Assembly: GCF_035943815.1 (NCBI RefSeq)
Contig: NZ_DASZBU010000014.1
Span: 1-64,000 of the forward strand
Direction of reading: 5' to 3'
Length of the DNA stretch: 64,000 nucleotides
Origin: Frateuria_A sp035943815
Lineage (GTDB): Bacteria; Pseudomonadota; Gammaproteobacteria; Xanthomonadales; Rhodanobacteraceae
This document shows positions 1-8,000 of the stretch, piece after piece; within the stretch, counting starts at the first letter, position 1; every line of letters begins with the position of its first letter. The notes below the pieces were generated by a model. The model was not told the origin of the DNA, did not search any database, and worked only from the letters and a program-made list of their open reading frames with translations. Made by a program: the position numbers and the translations under genes.

Positions 1-141
1 ACGAGCACTCTGCCCAGCGCGCCGCCCATTGGCTGACCTGGCTACACCAGTACAACTGGCATCGGCCACACGCCAGCCTGGATTACCGGGCCCCAATCAC
101 CCGCATCACCATGAACAACCTGGTGGGTTTACACAGCTAGC
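1..141 (+). mobile_element. Right end of an IS481-family insertion sequence
   Basis: Only the last part of the element is inside the window. It encodes the transposase C-terminus. Read inward from 135 on the minus strand the terminus starts TGTG and continues into AGGTTGTTCATGG, similar to the IS481 inverted repeat. It is followed at 136-141 by GCTAGC. IS481 is known to insert at NCTAGN and duplicate those 6 bp, so 136-141 is probably the right copy of the target duplication. The left copy is outside the window. Confidence 0.75.
3..140 (+). CDS. IS481-family transposase, C-terminal 45 residues (partial)
   Basis: The 5' part lies before the window. The visible frame reads WLTWLHQYNWHRPHASL and ends MNNLVGLHS, the usual end of the DDE/integrase-core transposases of the IS481 family (YN-x-x-RPH-x-SL followed by a short NN-hydrophobic-GLHS tail). 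The stop TAG at 138-140 comes from the duplicated CTAG target, not from the element itself, so transposase and neighbouring glycosyltransferase stop on opposite strands of the same palindrome. Catalytic residues are not visible. Confidence 0.8.
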   Translation, partial: EHSAQRAAHWLTWLHQYNWHRPHASLDYRAPITRITMNNLVGLHS

Positions 142-892
142 GGTTGCCGCGCGCGCGCACGCGCGCCTCGTGCAGCTTGGCGTATTTGAGGAACGCATAG
201 AACGCGTGCACGCGCGCGGCGATGAACCCCGCCCAGCCGGCGCGCCAGTGCCCGCGCAACAGGTAGTAGCGCAGGAACGCGACGCTCGGGTAGGCCACCA
301 AGCGCCAGCCAAGCCAGGCGTGCTGCCGCCGCACGTCCGCAGCCTGCAGCGAGGAGTAGCGGTTGGCCTTGTCCACGCGCCCGGCGATGTCGCGCTCGCC
401 GTAATGGTCCAGCACGAGCGCCAGCACGCCTACGGGCCCGTCCACATGCACGGTCTCGTGCACGCTGTGCCCGCTCATGCGCGCGCGCTGGCGATCGAAC
501 AGCCGCACGTAGTGGTTGAGGCGCGCACGCGGCGATTGCCAGCGCCAGAACACCCACTCGCGCCGCCATAGCTGATAACCCGCGCAGGCGGGGTCCTGCA
601 GTATCCGCCGCACGATGTTCGCCGCGTCCGGCGGCAGCGCTTCGTCCGAGTCCAGCAACAGCACCCAGCGGTGCGAGGCCAGGTCGATCGCCGCCTGCTT
701 CTGCGCGCTGTAGCCGGCAAACGGCTGCACGTGGACGCGCGCGCCATGGTGCTGCGCGATCGCCACCGTGGCATCGGCCGAGCCGGAGTCGAGCACGACG
801 AGCTCATCGGCCCAGCGTGCCGAGGCCAGGCACGCCTCGAGCGTGTCGGCGCTGTTGTAGGCGGTGACGACGACCGACAGCAGCTCAGCCAT
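137..892 (-). CDS. Family 2 glycosyltransferase, WaaE/KdtX-like
   Basis: A 251-residue GT-A enzyme that probably transfers a sugar from a nucleotide donor to lipopolysaccharide core or a related glycan on the cytoplasmic face of the inner membrane. The N-terminus has the GT2 nucleotide-binding start (SVVVTAYNSADTLEACL, residues 6-22), ELVVLDSGSADAT at 30-42 and the metal-binding DSD at 81-83. Length and motifs resemble the WaaE/KdtX branch. The start ATG overlaps the stop of the upstream ligase-like gene by 8 bp, which indicates translational coupling. The stop TAG lies inside the IS481 target CTAG; because the target is duplicated the protein is probably full length. The acceptor sugar cannot be told from sequence. 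Confidence 0.85.
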   Translation of the reverse strand: MAELLSVVVTAYNSADTLEACLASARWADELVVLDSGSADATVAIAQHHGARVHVQPFAGYSAQKQAAIDLASHRWVLLLDSDEALPPDAANIVRRILQDPACAGYQLWRREWVFWRWQSPRARLNHYVRLFDRQRARMSGHSVHETVHVDGPVGVLALVLDHYGERDIAGRVDKANRYSSLQAADVRRQHAWLGWRLVAYPSVAFLRYYLLRGHWRAGWAGFIAARVHAFYAFLKYAKLHEARVRARGNR

Positions 893-2156
893 GCGCCTGT
901 GCCATCGGCGGGTCGCGGTCTGCGTAGAGGGCCGCGCACCACAGGCCCAGCAGCCAGGCGAACAGCAGGCCCCACCAGGCCGAATAGAAGGCCAGATGCG
1001 TGTTGAGCGGGAACAGCATGACGCCGAGCGCCACGGTCGCCGGAAACGCCCGCGCGCGCGCCGCCGGCCCCGCCCGCCGCCACGCCCGCACGGCCAGCAC
1101 GGTGCCGGCCAGCCAGAGCAGCAGCCCGGCTGAACCCGTCTCGGTCAGCACCTCGAGCACCAACTGGTGCGCATGGCAGGCGCCCTCGCCCACGCCACAG
1201 GCCTCGGCCACCAGGAAATGGTCGTTGGCCGGGGCATAGTCCGGGTAGGCGTAACGGAAGCCGCGCACGCCCACGCCATTCCAGGGATGGTCGGCGATCA
1301 TCCGCAGGCTCGCGCGCCAGATCGCCGGCCGGCCGGTCAGCGCCTCGTCCAGGCCACTCGCGTTGCCACCCAGCACGGCCAGCGTCCGCTCCATCCGTTC
1401 GTGGAAGCGCACCGAGGTGCGCCACGCCAGCGCACCGGCCAGCCCCGCCAGCACCATGCCGAACATGCACCACAGCGCGAAGCGCCGCACCGTGCCTGCC
1501 TCGCGCCAGGCAAAGGCGAGAGCGGCCAGGCCGTAGCACAGCCAGCCGGCGCGCGAGCCGGCCAGCAGCACCGGCCCCAGCAGCACGAGAAAGACCAGCA
1601 CCAGACCGGCACGCCCCCATCGCTCGCGCGCCGCCCACAGCGCGAATGGCGCAAGCACGGCCAGCGTGGGCCCGAGCTTGAGGTTGTCCGCACCGAAGAT
1701 GCCGGAGATGCGCTCGGCCTGCGCAGGCCCGCCCAGGCTCCAGCCGGTGAGCGCCTGCAGCCAGGCATCGGCGACCCACACCGCCAGCACCACGGCGACG
1801 GCCCAGTAGAGCGCGCGCAGCCCGCTGTCGCGGCAAATCACCAGACAGGCATACAGGCCCAGCGGCAGGTAACGCAGCAGACCCGCCGTGGTGCCCCAGC
1901 TCTTGCCCGGCATCACCGCGTCGATCGACGACAGCAGCGCCGCACCGATGTAACAGGCGAGCAGCCCCAGCAGCAGCCAGGCGCCGGCGTGCCCGCGCAG
2001 CGCACCGGGCCGCCGCGCCAGCAACAGGGCCATGCCGACCAGGCACGCCGCCGTACCCAGCTCCGAGCTGCGCCCGAACGGCAGCAGCGCCACCACCAGC
2101 CAGAACGGCAGCAGCGGCGAACCCAGGAAACGGACGAGGGCGCGTGCGGGAGACAT
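885..2156 (-). CDS. O-antigen ligase / Wzy-like polytopic membrane protein
   Basis: A 423-residue, very hydrophobic protein with about ten predicted membrane segments and the Wzy_C-type block in the middle (LLAGSRAGW, then GRPAIWRASLRMIADHPWNGVGVRGF). This family joins O-antigen or other glycan chains to lipid A-core (WaaL) or polymerises repeat units (Wzy), acting in the periplasm. The start at 2156 (MSPARALV) was chosen because the longer frame upstream lacks hydrophobic or conserved character. It sits between two glycosyltransferases on the same strand and overlaps the next gene by 8 bp. Ligase and polymerase cannot be separated from sequence alone; ligase is favoured because no other Wzy, Wzx or Wzz gene is visible. 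Confidence 0.8.
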   Translation of the reverse strand: MSPARALVRFLGSPLLPFWLVVALLPFGRSSELGTAACLVGMALLLARRPGALRGHAGAWLLLGLLACYIGAALLSSIDAVMPGKSWGTTAGLLRYLPLGLYACLVICRDSGLRALYWAVAVVLAVWVADAWLQALTGWSLGGPAQAERISGIFGADNLKLGPTLAVLAPFALWAARERWGRAGLVLVFLVLLGPVLLAGSRAGWLCYGLAALAFAWREAGTVRRFALWCMFGMVLAGLAGALAWRTSVRFHERMERTLAVLGGNASGLDEALTGRPAIWRASLRMIADHPWNGVGVRGFRYAYPDYAPANDHFLVAEACGVGEGACHAHQLVLEVLTETGSAGLLLWLAGTVLAVRAWRRAGPAARARAFPATVALGVMLFPLNTHLAFYSAWWGLLFAWLLGLWCAALYADRDPPMAQAHG

Positions 2157-2242
2157 CACGGCATTGTAGGCGGAGCGGACACCTTCGTTCCCTGGACAGC
2201 CGACGCCCGGAATTGTCGGCTGCCGCTGCGCGGCGAGCGGGG

Positions 2243-3367
2243 TCAGCCGGCCACTTCGCCGTACAAGGCCAGCACGGCCTGCTGCATGTCCGACAGGCGG
2301 TAGCTCTGCAGCATGGGAATGGGCGGTGCCACGCGCAGCAGTTCGGCCGCACGCTCGACCAGCTTTTCGCGGTCGCCCAGCGGCACGCGGCCGGCCGGAT
2401 ACAGCTCGGCCAGCAACTCGCCGACACCGCCGTGGGCGTAGCCGAGCACCGGGCGGCACAGCGACAGGGCCTCGACCACGGTCCGGCCGAACGACTCGGG
2501 CTTGGTCGACAGCTGCAGCACCAGCGCGGACATCGCATAGATGTCGCGCACGTCGTTGCGTGGCGGGGTGAGTACCACCTGCGCATCGAGGCCACGCTCG
2601 CGGATCAGCCGCCGCAGCTCCTCCACGTAGGCCTCGCGACCGGGCTCGATCACGCCCAGCAGAAGCAAGCGCACCTCGATGTCGCGGCGCTTGAGCTCGG
2701 CGATCAGCTCGATCGCCTCGTGATGGCCCTTCAGGCGCGTGCCCCGTCCGGGCAGGGTCAGCAGGGGCGCGCCGGCCAGCTGCGGGAACTCGGCCAAGAA
2801 GGCCCGCTGCCAGGCGTCATCCGGACGGTGGCCGTAGGGAAACGCCTCCGGGTCGATGCCCCGCGGGATCACCCGCACCCGCGCCGGATCCAGCCACGGG
2901 TAATGGCTGAGCACGTAGTCGCGCATGGTCTGCGACACCGCGATCACCCGCTCGCCGCGCAGCAGGATCGAGCTGTAGATGCCCGGGGAGTTCAGGCCGT
3001 GCACGGTGGTGACGAAGCGCGGCCGCGGCGCCATCCCGCGCAGCGCCCACCACGCCAGCCAGGCCGGCAGGCGCGAACGGGCGTGCACGATGTCCGGCGC
3101 CAGTTCGCGCAGCTGGCGCCGCAACGCACCGATGCGCAGCAGCGAGCGCGGCGACTTGGTGCCGATGTCCAGGGCGACGTGCTCGCTGCCCTCCGCCTCC
3201 AGCTGGGCGACCAGGCGGCCGCCGGCGGAGATCACCACCGAGCGGTGCCCCGCGGCCACCAGCGCGCGGGCCACCTCCAGCACCGAACGCTCCGCCCCGC
3301 CGGAGTTCAGCGCCGGGATCAGCTGGACGACGACCAGACGCCGGGTGGGGGTGACGACGGCAGACAT
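2243..3367 (-). CDS. Family 4 glycosyltransferase (GT-B)
   Basis: A 374-residue retaining glycosyltransferase, probably of LPS core or O-antigen assembly. The N-terminal domain has the GT4 acceptor-side signature (IPALNSGGAERSVLEVARAL), and the C-terminal domain carries PRGIDPEAFP and the donor-binding E-x7-E region in KPESFGRTVVEAL followed by GGVGELL. It is the first gene of the minus-strand block with the ligase-like protein (86-bp gap) and the GT2 enzyme. In-frame ATGs at 3391 and 3403 would add 8 or 12 residues; none of the three has a strong Shine-Dalgarno sequence, so 3367 is a choice based on where conservation begins. Confidence 0.85.
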   Translation of the reverse strand: MSAVVTPTRRLVVVQLIPALNSGGAERSVLEVARALVAAGHRSVVISAGGRLVAQLEAEGSEHVALDIGTKSPRSLLRIGALRRQLRELAPDIVHARSRLPAWLAWWALRGMAPRPRFVTTVHGLNSPGIYSSILLRGERVIAVSQTMRDYVLSHYPWLDPARVRVIPRGIDPEAFPYGHRPDDAWQRAFLAEFPQLAGAPLLTLPGRGTRLKGHHEAIELIAELKRRDIEVRLLLLGVIEPGREAYVEELRRLIRERGLDAQVVLTPPRNDVRDIYAMSALVLQLSTKPESFGRTVVEALSLCRPVLGYAHGGVGELLAELYPAGRVPLGDREKLVERAAELLRVAPPIPMLQSYRLSDMQQAVLALYGEVAG

Positions 3368-3454
3368 GAGGGGGTGTTGGGTGGCCTTCATCCAAAGGGA
3401 CAAGCAGCGATCGTGCCGATGCGCCGGTGGATCGGCCGCCGCCGGGGGCCGCCT

Positions 3455-3661
3455 TCAGTCGCGCAGGACGTAATGCGCGCCGCAGTAGGGGCAGACCGAC
3501 TCGCCGCCGTCCTCGACGATCGGCAGGTAGACCTTCGGATGGGAGTTCCACAGCGACATGGCCGGCATCGGACAGGACAAGGGCAGGTCCTTGCGCGTCA
3601 CTTCGTAACGATTTTCGGCATTCGCCGGGATCGGCGCGGCCTCGGACAGGGGGCGCGACAT
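3455..3661 (-). CDS. zf-CHCC zinc-finger domain protein
   Basis: A small protein of 68 residues. The C-terminal half has the C-H-C-C pattern of the zf-CHCC family (LSCPMPAMSLWNSHPKVYLP, then ESVCPYCGAHYVL), related to the zinc-binding tail of mitochondrial complex I subunit NDUFS6. The N-terminus is a short polar extension. The function of free bacterial members is not established. It lies upstream of the GT4 gene on the same strand (87 bp) and may be cotranscribed. The longer reading frame upstream of the MSRPLSEAAP start has no conserved character and is not used. Confidence 0.8.
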   Translation of the reverse strand: MSRPLSEAAPIPANAENRYEVTRKDLPLSCPMPAMSLWNSHPKVYLPIVEDGGESVCPYCGAHYVLRD

Positions 3662-3917
3662 GGCAGGCTCCAGGAAGGGCTCGGAAACCGGGCATGGTAG
3701 CAGGGCGCGCCGGTCGGCAACCGGCTCACGCCCCGGCGGGCGCTGCATTAGATCCCACTGGACTTCGCCCCGCCGTTGGCCTCAACTTGTGCGCGCTGGC
3801 GGCGTCCGAGGGGGGACGGCGCCTGGGGGGCGAGCAGGGGTGCCGTGCGGCCAGCCAAGGCCGCAGGCGGCCTGGCAGCGCCCGTCGCAGGATCAACCTG
3901 TCGCAAGGGGATAGACC

Positions 3918-5183
3918 ATGGACTTCGGAAAGATCACCGCCCGCGTCAAGGGCATGCTCGCCACTCCCAAGACCGAATGGCCGCTCGCGGCCGCCGAGCC
4001 GGCCACCGTCGGCAGCCTGTACGCCGGCTACATCGCCTGGATCGCCGCGCTGCCGGCGATCGCCGGCTTCATCAAGGGCAGCCTGATCGGCTATGGCGCC
4101 TTTGGCATCAGCTATCGCACCCCGATCGGCGCAGGCATCGGCGCGATGGTGCTGCACTGGGTGCTGTCGCTGGCGGTCGCCTACGTCGTCGCGCTGATCA
4201 TCAACGCGCTGGCCGGCACCTTCAACGGCCAGAAGGACATGGTGCAGGCGCTCAAGACGGTGGCCTACTCGTGGACCGCCGCCTGGGTCGCCGGCATCGC
4301 GGTGATCATTCCCTGGCTGGGCTGGCTGATCGGCCTGCTCGGCGCGATCTATGCGATCTACCTTTTGTACCTGGGCCTGCCCTTCACCATGAAATGCCCG
4401 CCCGAGAAATCCGGCGGCTACACCGCGCTCTCCGTGATCGTGGCGATCGTTCTCTCCTGGATCGTGAGCCTGGTCGTGGCCGGCGTGATCGGCACCGCCG
4501 TGCTCGGCGGCGCGGCAATGACCGGCGCGCACCTGGGCAGCACCAGCGGTGACAACGTCACCGTCGATCCCAACAGCGCACTGGGCAAGCTTGCCGCCAT
4601 GGGCGAGCGCGCCGACCAGGCCAGCAAGGAGCTGGACGCCGCGCAGAAGTCCGGCGACAGCGCCGCGCAGCAGGCGGCGGCGGGCAAGATGATGGGCGCC
4701 GCGATGGGCAACGACGGCACCGTGCAGGCGCTGTCCACCGACCAGGTCAAGGCCTTCCTGCCCGACACGCTGCTGGGCCTCAAGCGCACCAGCAGCTCGG
4801 CCCAGCGGACCAACGCGATGGGCATGCAGGTGACCGAGGCGCATGCCGAATACGGCGACGGCAATGGCCGCAACCTCACCCTGGAAGTCACCGACATGGG
4901 CACCGCCAAGGGCCTGATGGCGATGGCCGGCGCGATGGCGCCCGAAGAGGAGCGCACCACCGACCACGGCTATGAGAAGACCTACACCGCCGGTGGCCGG
5001 CTCACGCACGAATCCTGGGACGAGCAGAACAAGGACGGCGAGTACAGCGTGGTGGTCGGCCAGCGTTTCACGGTCAAGGCCAACGGCAACGCCAACAGCA
5101 TCGGCGAGCTCAAGCAGGCGGTGGCGAGCGTCGACCTGGGCAAGCTCGAAAGCCTGAAGAACGAGGGCGCCGCGGCGCACTGA
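3918..5183 (+). CDS. Yip1-family membrane protein with a long extramembrane C-terminal domain
   Basis: A 421-residue protein. Residues 1-195 resemble the Yip1 domain: a short amphipathic N-terminus with TPKTEWPLAAAEP, then about five membrane segments. Residues from about 200 to 421 form a soluble region rich in Ala, Gly and Asp, with a likely helical stretch (ERADQASKELDAAQKSGDSAAQQ) and a beta-rich end. Bacterial Yip1 proteins have no firm function. An AAGGGGA ribosome-binding sequence sits 6 bp before the ATG. It ends at a strong bidirectional terminator. The C-terminal half is not recognised; which side of the membrane it faces is uncertain. Confidence 0.75.
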   Translation: MDFGKITARVKGMLATPKTEWPLAAAEPATVGSLYAGYIAWIAALPAIAGFIKGSLIGYGAFGISYRTPIGAGIGAMVLHWVLSLAVAYVVALIINALAGTFNGQKDMVQALKTVAYSWTAAWVAGIAVIIPWLGWLIGLLGAIYAIYLLYLGLPFTMKCPPEKSGGYTALSVIVAIVLSWIVSLVVAGVIGTAVLGGAAMTGAHLGSTSGDNVTVDPNSALGKLAAMGERADQASKELDAAQKSGDSAAQQAAAGKMMGAAMGNDGTVQALSTDQVKAFLPDTLLGLKRTSSSAQRTNAMGMQVTEAHAEYGDGNGRNLTLEVTDMGTAKGLMAMAGAMAPEEERTTDHGYEKTYTAGGRLTHESWDEQNKDGEYSVVVGQRFTVKANGNANSIGELKQAVASVDLGKLESLKNEGAAAH

Positions 5184-5203
5184 CGCCCGGGCGCCGTGCA
5201 AAG

Positions 5204-5234
5204 AAAAAGCCCGCGCAAAGTGCGGGCTTTTTTT
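5204..5234. terminator. Bidirectional rho-independent terminator
   Basis: Stem AGCCCGC (5208-5214) pairs with GCGGGCT (5222-5228) across a 7-nt loop, with an A-run on the left and a T-run on the right, so it can stop transcription on both strands. It lies between the convergent Yip1-domain gene and the yceI-like gene. Confidence 0.9.
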
Positions 5235-5254
5235 CTTTTCCAGGCAGCGGCCGG

Positions 5255-5833
5255 TTATTTGGCGGCCGAGCCCTCGGTGGTGATGTGCAGGCTGATCTCG
5301 TCGCTCACGTTGGGCACGTAAGCCGACACGCCGAAATCCGAGCGCTTGAGGGTGCCGGTGGCGTCGAAGCCGATCGACTGCTTGCCGCTCATCGGGTGCT
5401 TGCCGACCTTGTTGAGCGTCGCATCGAGCACCACCGGGCGGGTCACGCCGTGCACAGTGAGATCGCCGGTGACGCGGAAATGTCCGTTGCCGATCGGCTC
5501 GACACGGGTGCTCTTGTAGGTCGCCAGCGGGTACTTGGCCGAGTCGAGGAAATCGGGCTTGGCCAGGTGTTCGTTCAGCGCGGGCACGTGCGTGTCCAAC
5601 CCCGACATCGGCAGAGTCACCTCCACTTTCGCCTGTTCCGGGTGCTGCGGGTCGAACGTCAACGTGCCCTGCCCCAGGCCGAGTTCGGCGGTGGGATGGG
5701 AGAAGCCGAAGTGGCTCCAGCTGAACAGCACCATGGTGTGGTGCGGGTCGAGCGTGTAGGTGACCGGTGCCGCCTGGGCGATGGCGGCGGCGCCGAGCAG
5801 GCCGGCGAAGAGGAGGGCTTTGAACGTGCGCAT
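5255..5833 (-). CDS. YceI-family periplasmic lipid-binding-type protein
   Basis: A 192-residue protein with a Sec signal peptide (MRTFKALLFAGLLGAAAIAQA, cut about residue 22) followed by a YceI lipocalin-like beta-barrel. Typical features are YTLDPHHTMVLFSWSHFGF near the mature N-terminus, VEVTLPMSGLDT, the block FRVTGDLTVHGVTRPVVLD and the FGVSAYVPNVSDEISLHI end. Members bind polyisoprenoid-like molecules in the periplasm, though the role here is unknown. It follows the nitroreductase gene on the same strand by 26 bp, so the two are probably one transcript. Confidence 0.9.
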   Translation of the reverse strand: MRTFKALLFAGLLGAAAIAQAAPVTYTLDPHHTMVLFSWSHFGFSHPTAELGLGQGTLTFDPQHPEQAKVEVTLPMSGLDTHVPALNEHLAKPDFLDSAKYPLATYKSTRVEPIGNGHFRVTGDLTVHGVTRPVVLDATLNKVGKHPMSGKQSIGFDATGTLKRSDFGVSAYVPNVSDEISLHITTEGSAAK

Positions 5834-5859
5834 GGGTGGGGCTCCTGTGGAGGGCGTTT

Positions 5860-6465
5860 TCAGACGACGCGGCAGGCTTCGTCGAACGTGAAGCGTTCTT
5901 CGCGCGGCCGCAGCACGGCGGGGTTGCCGTAGCCGATGTTGATGAGGAAGTTGGAACGCACCTGCGTGCCGGCGAAGAACGCCTCGTCGACCATGGCGTT
6001 GCGGAAGCCAGACATCGGGCCGCAATCCAGGCCCAGCGCGCGCGCCGCCATGATCAGGTAGGCGCCCTGCAGGCTGGAGTTGCGGAAGGCCGTCGAGTCG
6101 ATCGCCGCGGGCTTGCCGGCGAACCAGCTGGTCGCATCGGGCGATTCCTTGTACAGGCGCGGCAGATGCTCGTAGAAGGCATGGTCGGCCGCGACGATCA
6201 CCGTCACCGGCGCGGCCATGGTCTGGGCGAGGTTGCCGCGATCCAGCGCCGGCTCCAGCTTCGCCTTGCCCTCGGGCGAGCGCACGAACACGAAGCGTGC
6301 CGGCGAGGCGTTGGCGCTGGTGGGCGCCAGCTTGGCCAGGTCGTAGATCGCGTGCAGCTGCGCATCGCTGACCGGCTTGTCCAGCCAGGCGTCGGCCGAG
6401 CGGCGGTAGGTGCGCGCGGTGCGGAACAACTGGTCGAGGGCGGCCTCGGAAAGCACTTCGCTCAT
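5860..6465 (-). CDS. Nitroreductase-family protein, RutE/HadB type
   Basis: A 201-residue FMN-dependent oxidoreductase of the malonic semialdehyde reductase (RutE) / HadB subfamily. The N-terminal RTARTYRRSADAWLDKPV and LAPTSANASPARFVFV (flavin-binding region), the middle NSSLQGAYLIMAARALGLDCGPMSGF and the final NFLINIGYG are all in place. No other rut gene is nearby, so the physiological substrate is open; reduction of a small aldehyde, quinone or nitro compound is likely. The start at 6465 (MSEVLSEAAL) matches the family N-terminus; the 36-residue upstream extension is not conserved in character. Confidence 0.88.
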   Translation of the reverse strand: MSEVLSEAALDQLFRTARTYRRSADAWLDKPVSDAQLHAIYDLAKLAPTSANASPARFVFVRSPEGKAKLEPALDRGNLAQTMAAPVTVIVAADHAFYEHLPRLYKESPDATSWFAGKPAAIDSTAFRNSSLQGAYLIMAARALGLDCGPMSGFRNAMVDEAFFAGTQVRSNFLINIGYGNPAVLRPREERFTFDEACRVV

Positions 6466-6605
6466 GGGTATCCTTTGGGCGGTCTGGGGCGCGCCATCCG
6501 GCGCGGTCGATCCGCAAGTGTAAGCCCAAGGCGGTGGTTGGTCCGGGTGTCGAAAAAGGAACCGAGCGTGCACGATCCGTCAACAATCGACCGCCCCGCT
6601 ACCGC

Positions 6606-7583
6606 ATGAACGCGCCACGCCACGAATGCTGGGTGATCACCGACGCAGCCGCCGGCAACCAGCGCCAGGCGCTGGCGCTGGCCGAACGCCTGGACCTGCC
6701 GATACGCCCGCTGGTGCTGGAGGCCCGCGCGCCGTGGTCGTGGCTCGCCCCGCGGGTGATCCTGGGCGGCAGGCTCGCCCTGCCGCCGGGCGAGCGCGCG
6801 GGATTCGCGCCGCCGTGGCCGCGGGTGGCGATCGGCTGTGGCCGGACCGCGGCGCTGTTCACGCGGATGCTGCGCACGCTTTCACACGGGCGCTGCCATA
6901 CGGTGCAGATCCTCGACCCGCGCATGGACCCGCGCCACTGGGACACGCTCATCGCGCCGCGCCACGACGGCGTCGCCGGTCCCAACGTGCTGACGCCACT
7001 GGGCTCGCTCAACCCGGTGGACGAGGAGTGGCTGGCGGACGCCCGTGAGGCCTGGCCGCACCTGGCCGAGCTGCCGGCGCCACGCATCGGCGTGCTGCTC
7101 GGCGGCCCGCGGCACGGCATCGCGATGGACGCGGCCTGGACGCAGGCGTTCATCAGCGGCCTGCGCGCGCTGCACCAGCGCCGCGGAGGCAGCCTGCTGG
7201 TGCTGGCCTCGCGGCGCACGCCGCCCCGCCTGGGCGGCGCGCTGCGCGAAGCTTTCTGTGACGTGCCGGGCCTGCACTGGACGGGCGCCGAGGGTCCCAA
7301 TCCTTACCCTGGCGTGCTCGCCTGGGCCGACCGCCTGGTGGTCACCCCCGACTCGGTGAACATGCTGTCCGAAGCCTGCGCCGTCGGCTGCGCGGTGCAC
7401 ACCTTCGCGCCCCCTCCACTGCCGGACAAGCTCGCCCGTTTCCACCGCGCGCTGCGCGAAGCGGCCTTGCTGCACGACCTCGACGGCGACGCTCCCGATC
7501 GCCAGCCGCCGCTGCGCGAAACGGCCGCGATCGCCGCGGCAACGCGCCGGCGGCTGGGCCTCTCCGGCGAAGGCCAACCGTGA
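6606..7583 (+). CDS. ELM1-like protein (mitochondrial fission ELM1 family)
   Basis: A 325-residue protein of the family named after plant ELM1. Recognisable parts are WVITDAAAGNQRQALALAERL at the start, the middle IGVLLGGPRHG, and PGVLAWADRLVVTPDSVNMLSEACAVG toward the end, which resembles the donor-binding half of GT-B glycosyltransferases. In proteobacteria such genes often lie beside LPS genes, as here about 3 kb away, but the function is not proven. The start at 6606 was preferred to an in-frame start 24 codons upstream. Its TGA overlaps the GTG of the following broken GNAT gene. Confidence 0.8.
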   Translation: MNAPRHECWVITDAAAGNQRQALALAERLDLPIRPLVLEARAPWSWLAPRVILGGRLALPPGERAGFAPPWPRVAIGCGRTAALFTRMLRTLSHGRCHTVQILDPRMDPRHWDTLIAPRHDGVAGPNVLTPLGSLNPVDEEWLADAREAWPHLAELPAPRIGVLLGGPRHGIAMDAAWTQAFISGLRALHQRRGGSLLVLASRRTPPRLGGALREAFCDVPGLHWTGAEGPNPYPGVLAWADRLVVTPDSVNMLSEACAVGCAVHTFAPPPLPDKLARFHRALREAALLHDLDGDAPDRQPPLRETAAIAAATRRRLGLSGEGQP

Positions 7584-7980
7584 GCCTGGCATCGGTCACG
7601 GTCCGCAACTGAATCGGGCGACATCGCGGCCGCCCATGCGCTGCTCGGGCGGAACGGCTGGGCGCAACGCATCGGCAGCGGGAACGCTTCGCCTTGCCGC
7701 TCGAGCTCTCGCAACGCATCGCCGTGGCAGTGCTGGACGGGGAGGTGGTCGGCTTTGCCTGTGCCCTGACCGACGGGCTCTCCAACGGCTACCTGTCCAT
7801 GGCCCTGATGGCGCCAGAGCAGCGCGGCCGCGGCGTCGACAGCGCAACGGTGCGGCACGTGACGGGCGACGATCCGGCGATCACCTGGTGCTGCGCGCGG
7901 GCCGCGAAGGTGCAGGCGGGTTCTTCGAGCGGCTGGACTTCCATACCCCCACGCTTGCGATGGAACACTTGCGCCGCTGA
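7580..7980 (+). pseudogene. GNAT acetyltransferase, broken by three frameshifts
   Basis: A recognisable GNAT reading is split over all three forward frames. It begins GTG SLASVTVR at 7580, shifts near 7610 to ATESGDIAAAHALLGRNGWAQRIGS, shifts near 7680 to ERFALPLELSQRIAVAVLDGEVVGFACALTDGLSNGYLSM and the acetyl-CoA-binding-like PEQRGRG, and shifts again near 7885 to VLRAGREGAGGFFERLDF ... AMEHLRR, ending at 7980. Joined, the pieces make a full-length enzyme of about 130 residues. Several independent 1-nt losses point to real decay rather than one sequencing error. It overlapped the ELM1-like gene by a GTGA junction, so was once translationally coupled. Confidence 0.8.
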
Positions 7981-8000
7981 AGCGCAACGGCCGGCATAGA

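Noticed and set aside
1167..2303. A 378-residue frame opposite the O-antigen ligase-like gene
   Set aside because: Gln/Arg/His-rich shadow with no recognisable domain; the minus strand has a clear membrane protein.
7694..7999. An intact small GNAT gene
   Set aside because: The N-terminal and C-terminal thirds of the fold are in other frames, so this frame is only the middle piece of a broken gene.
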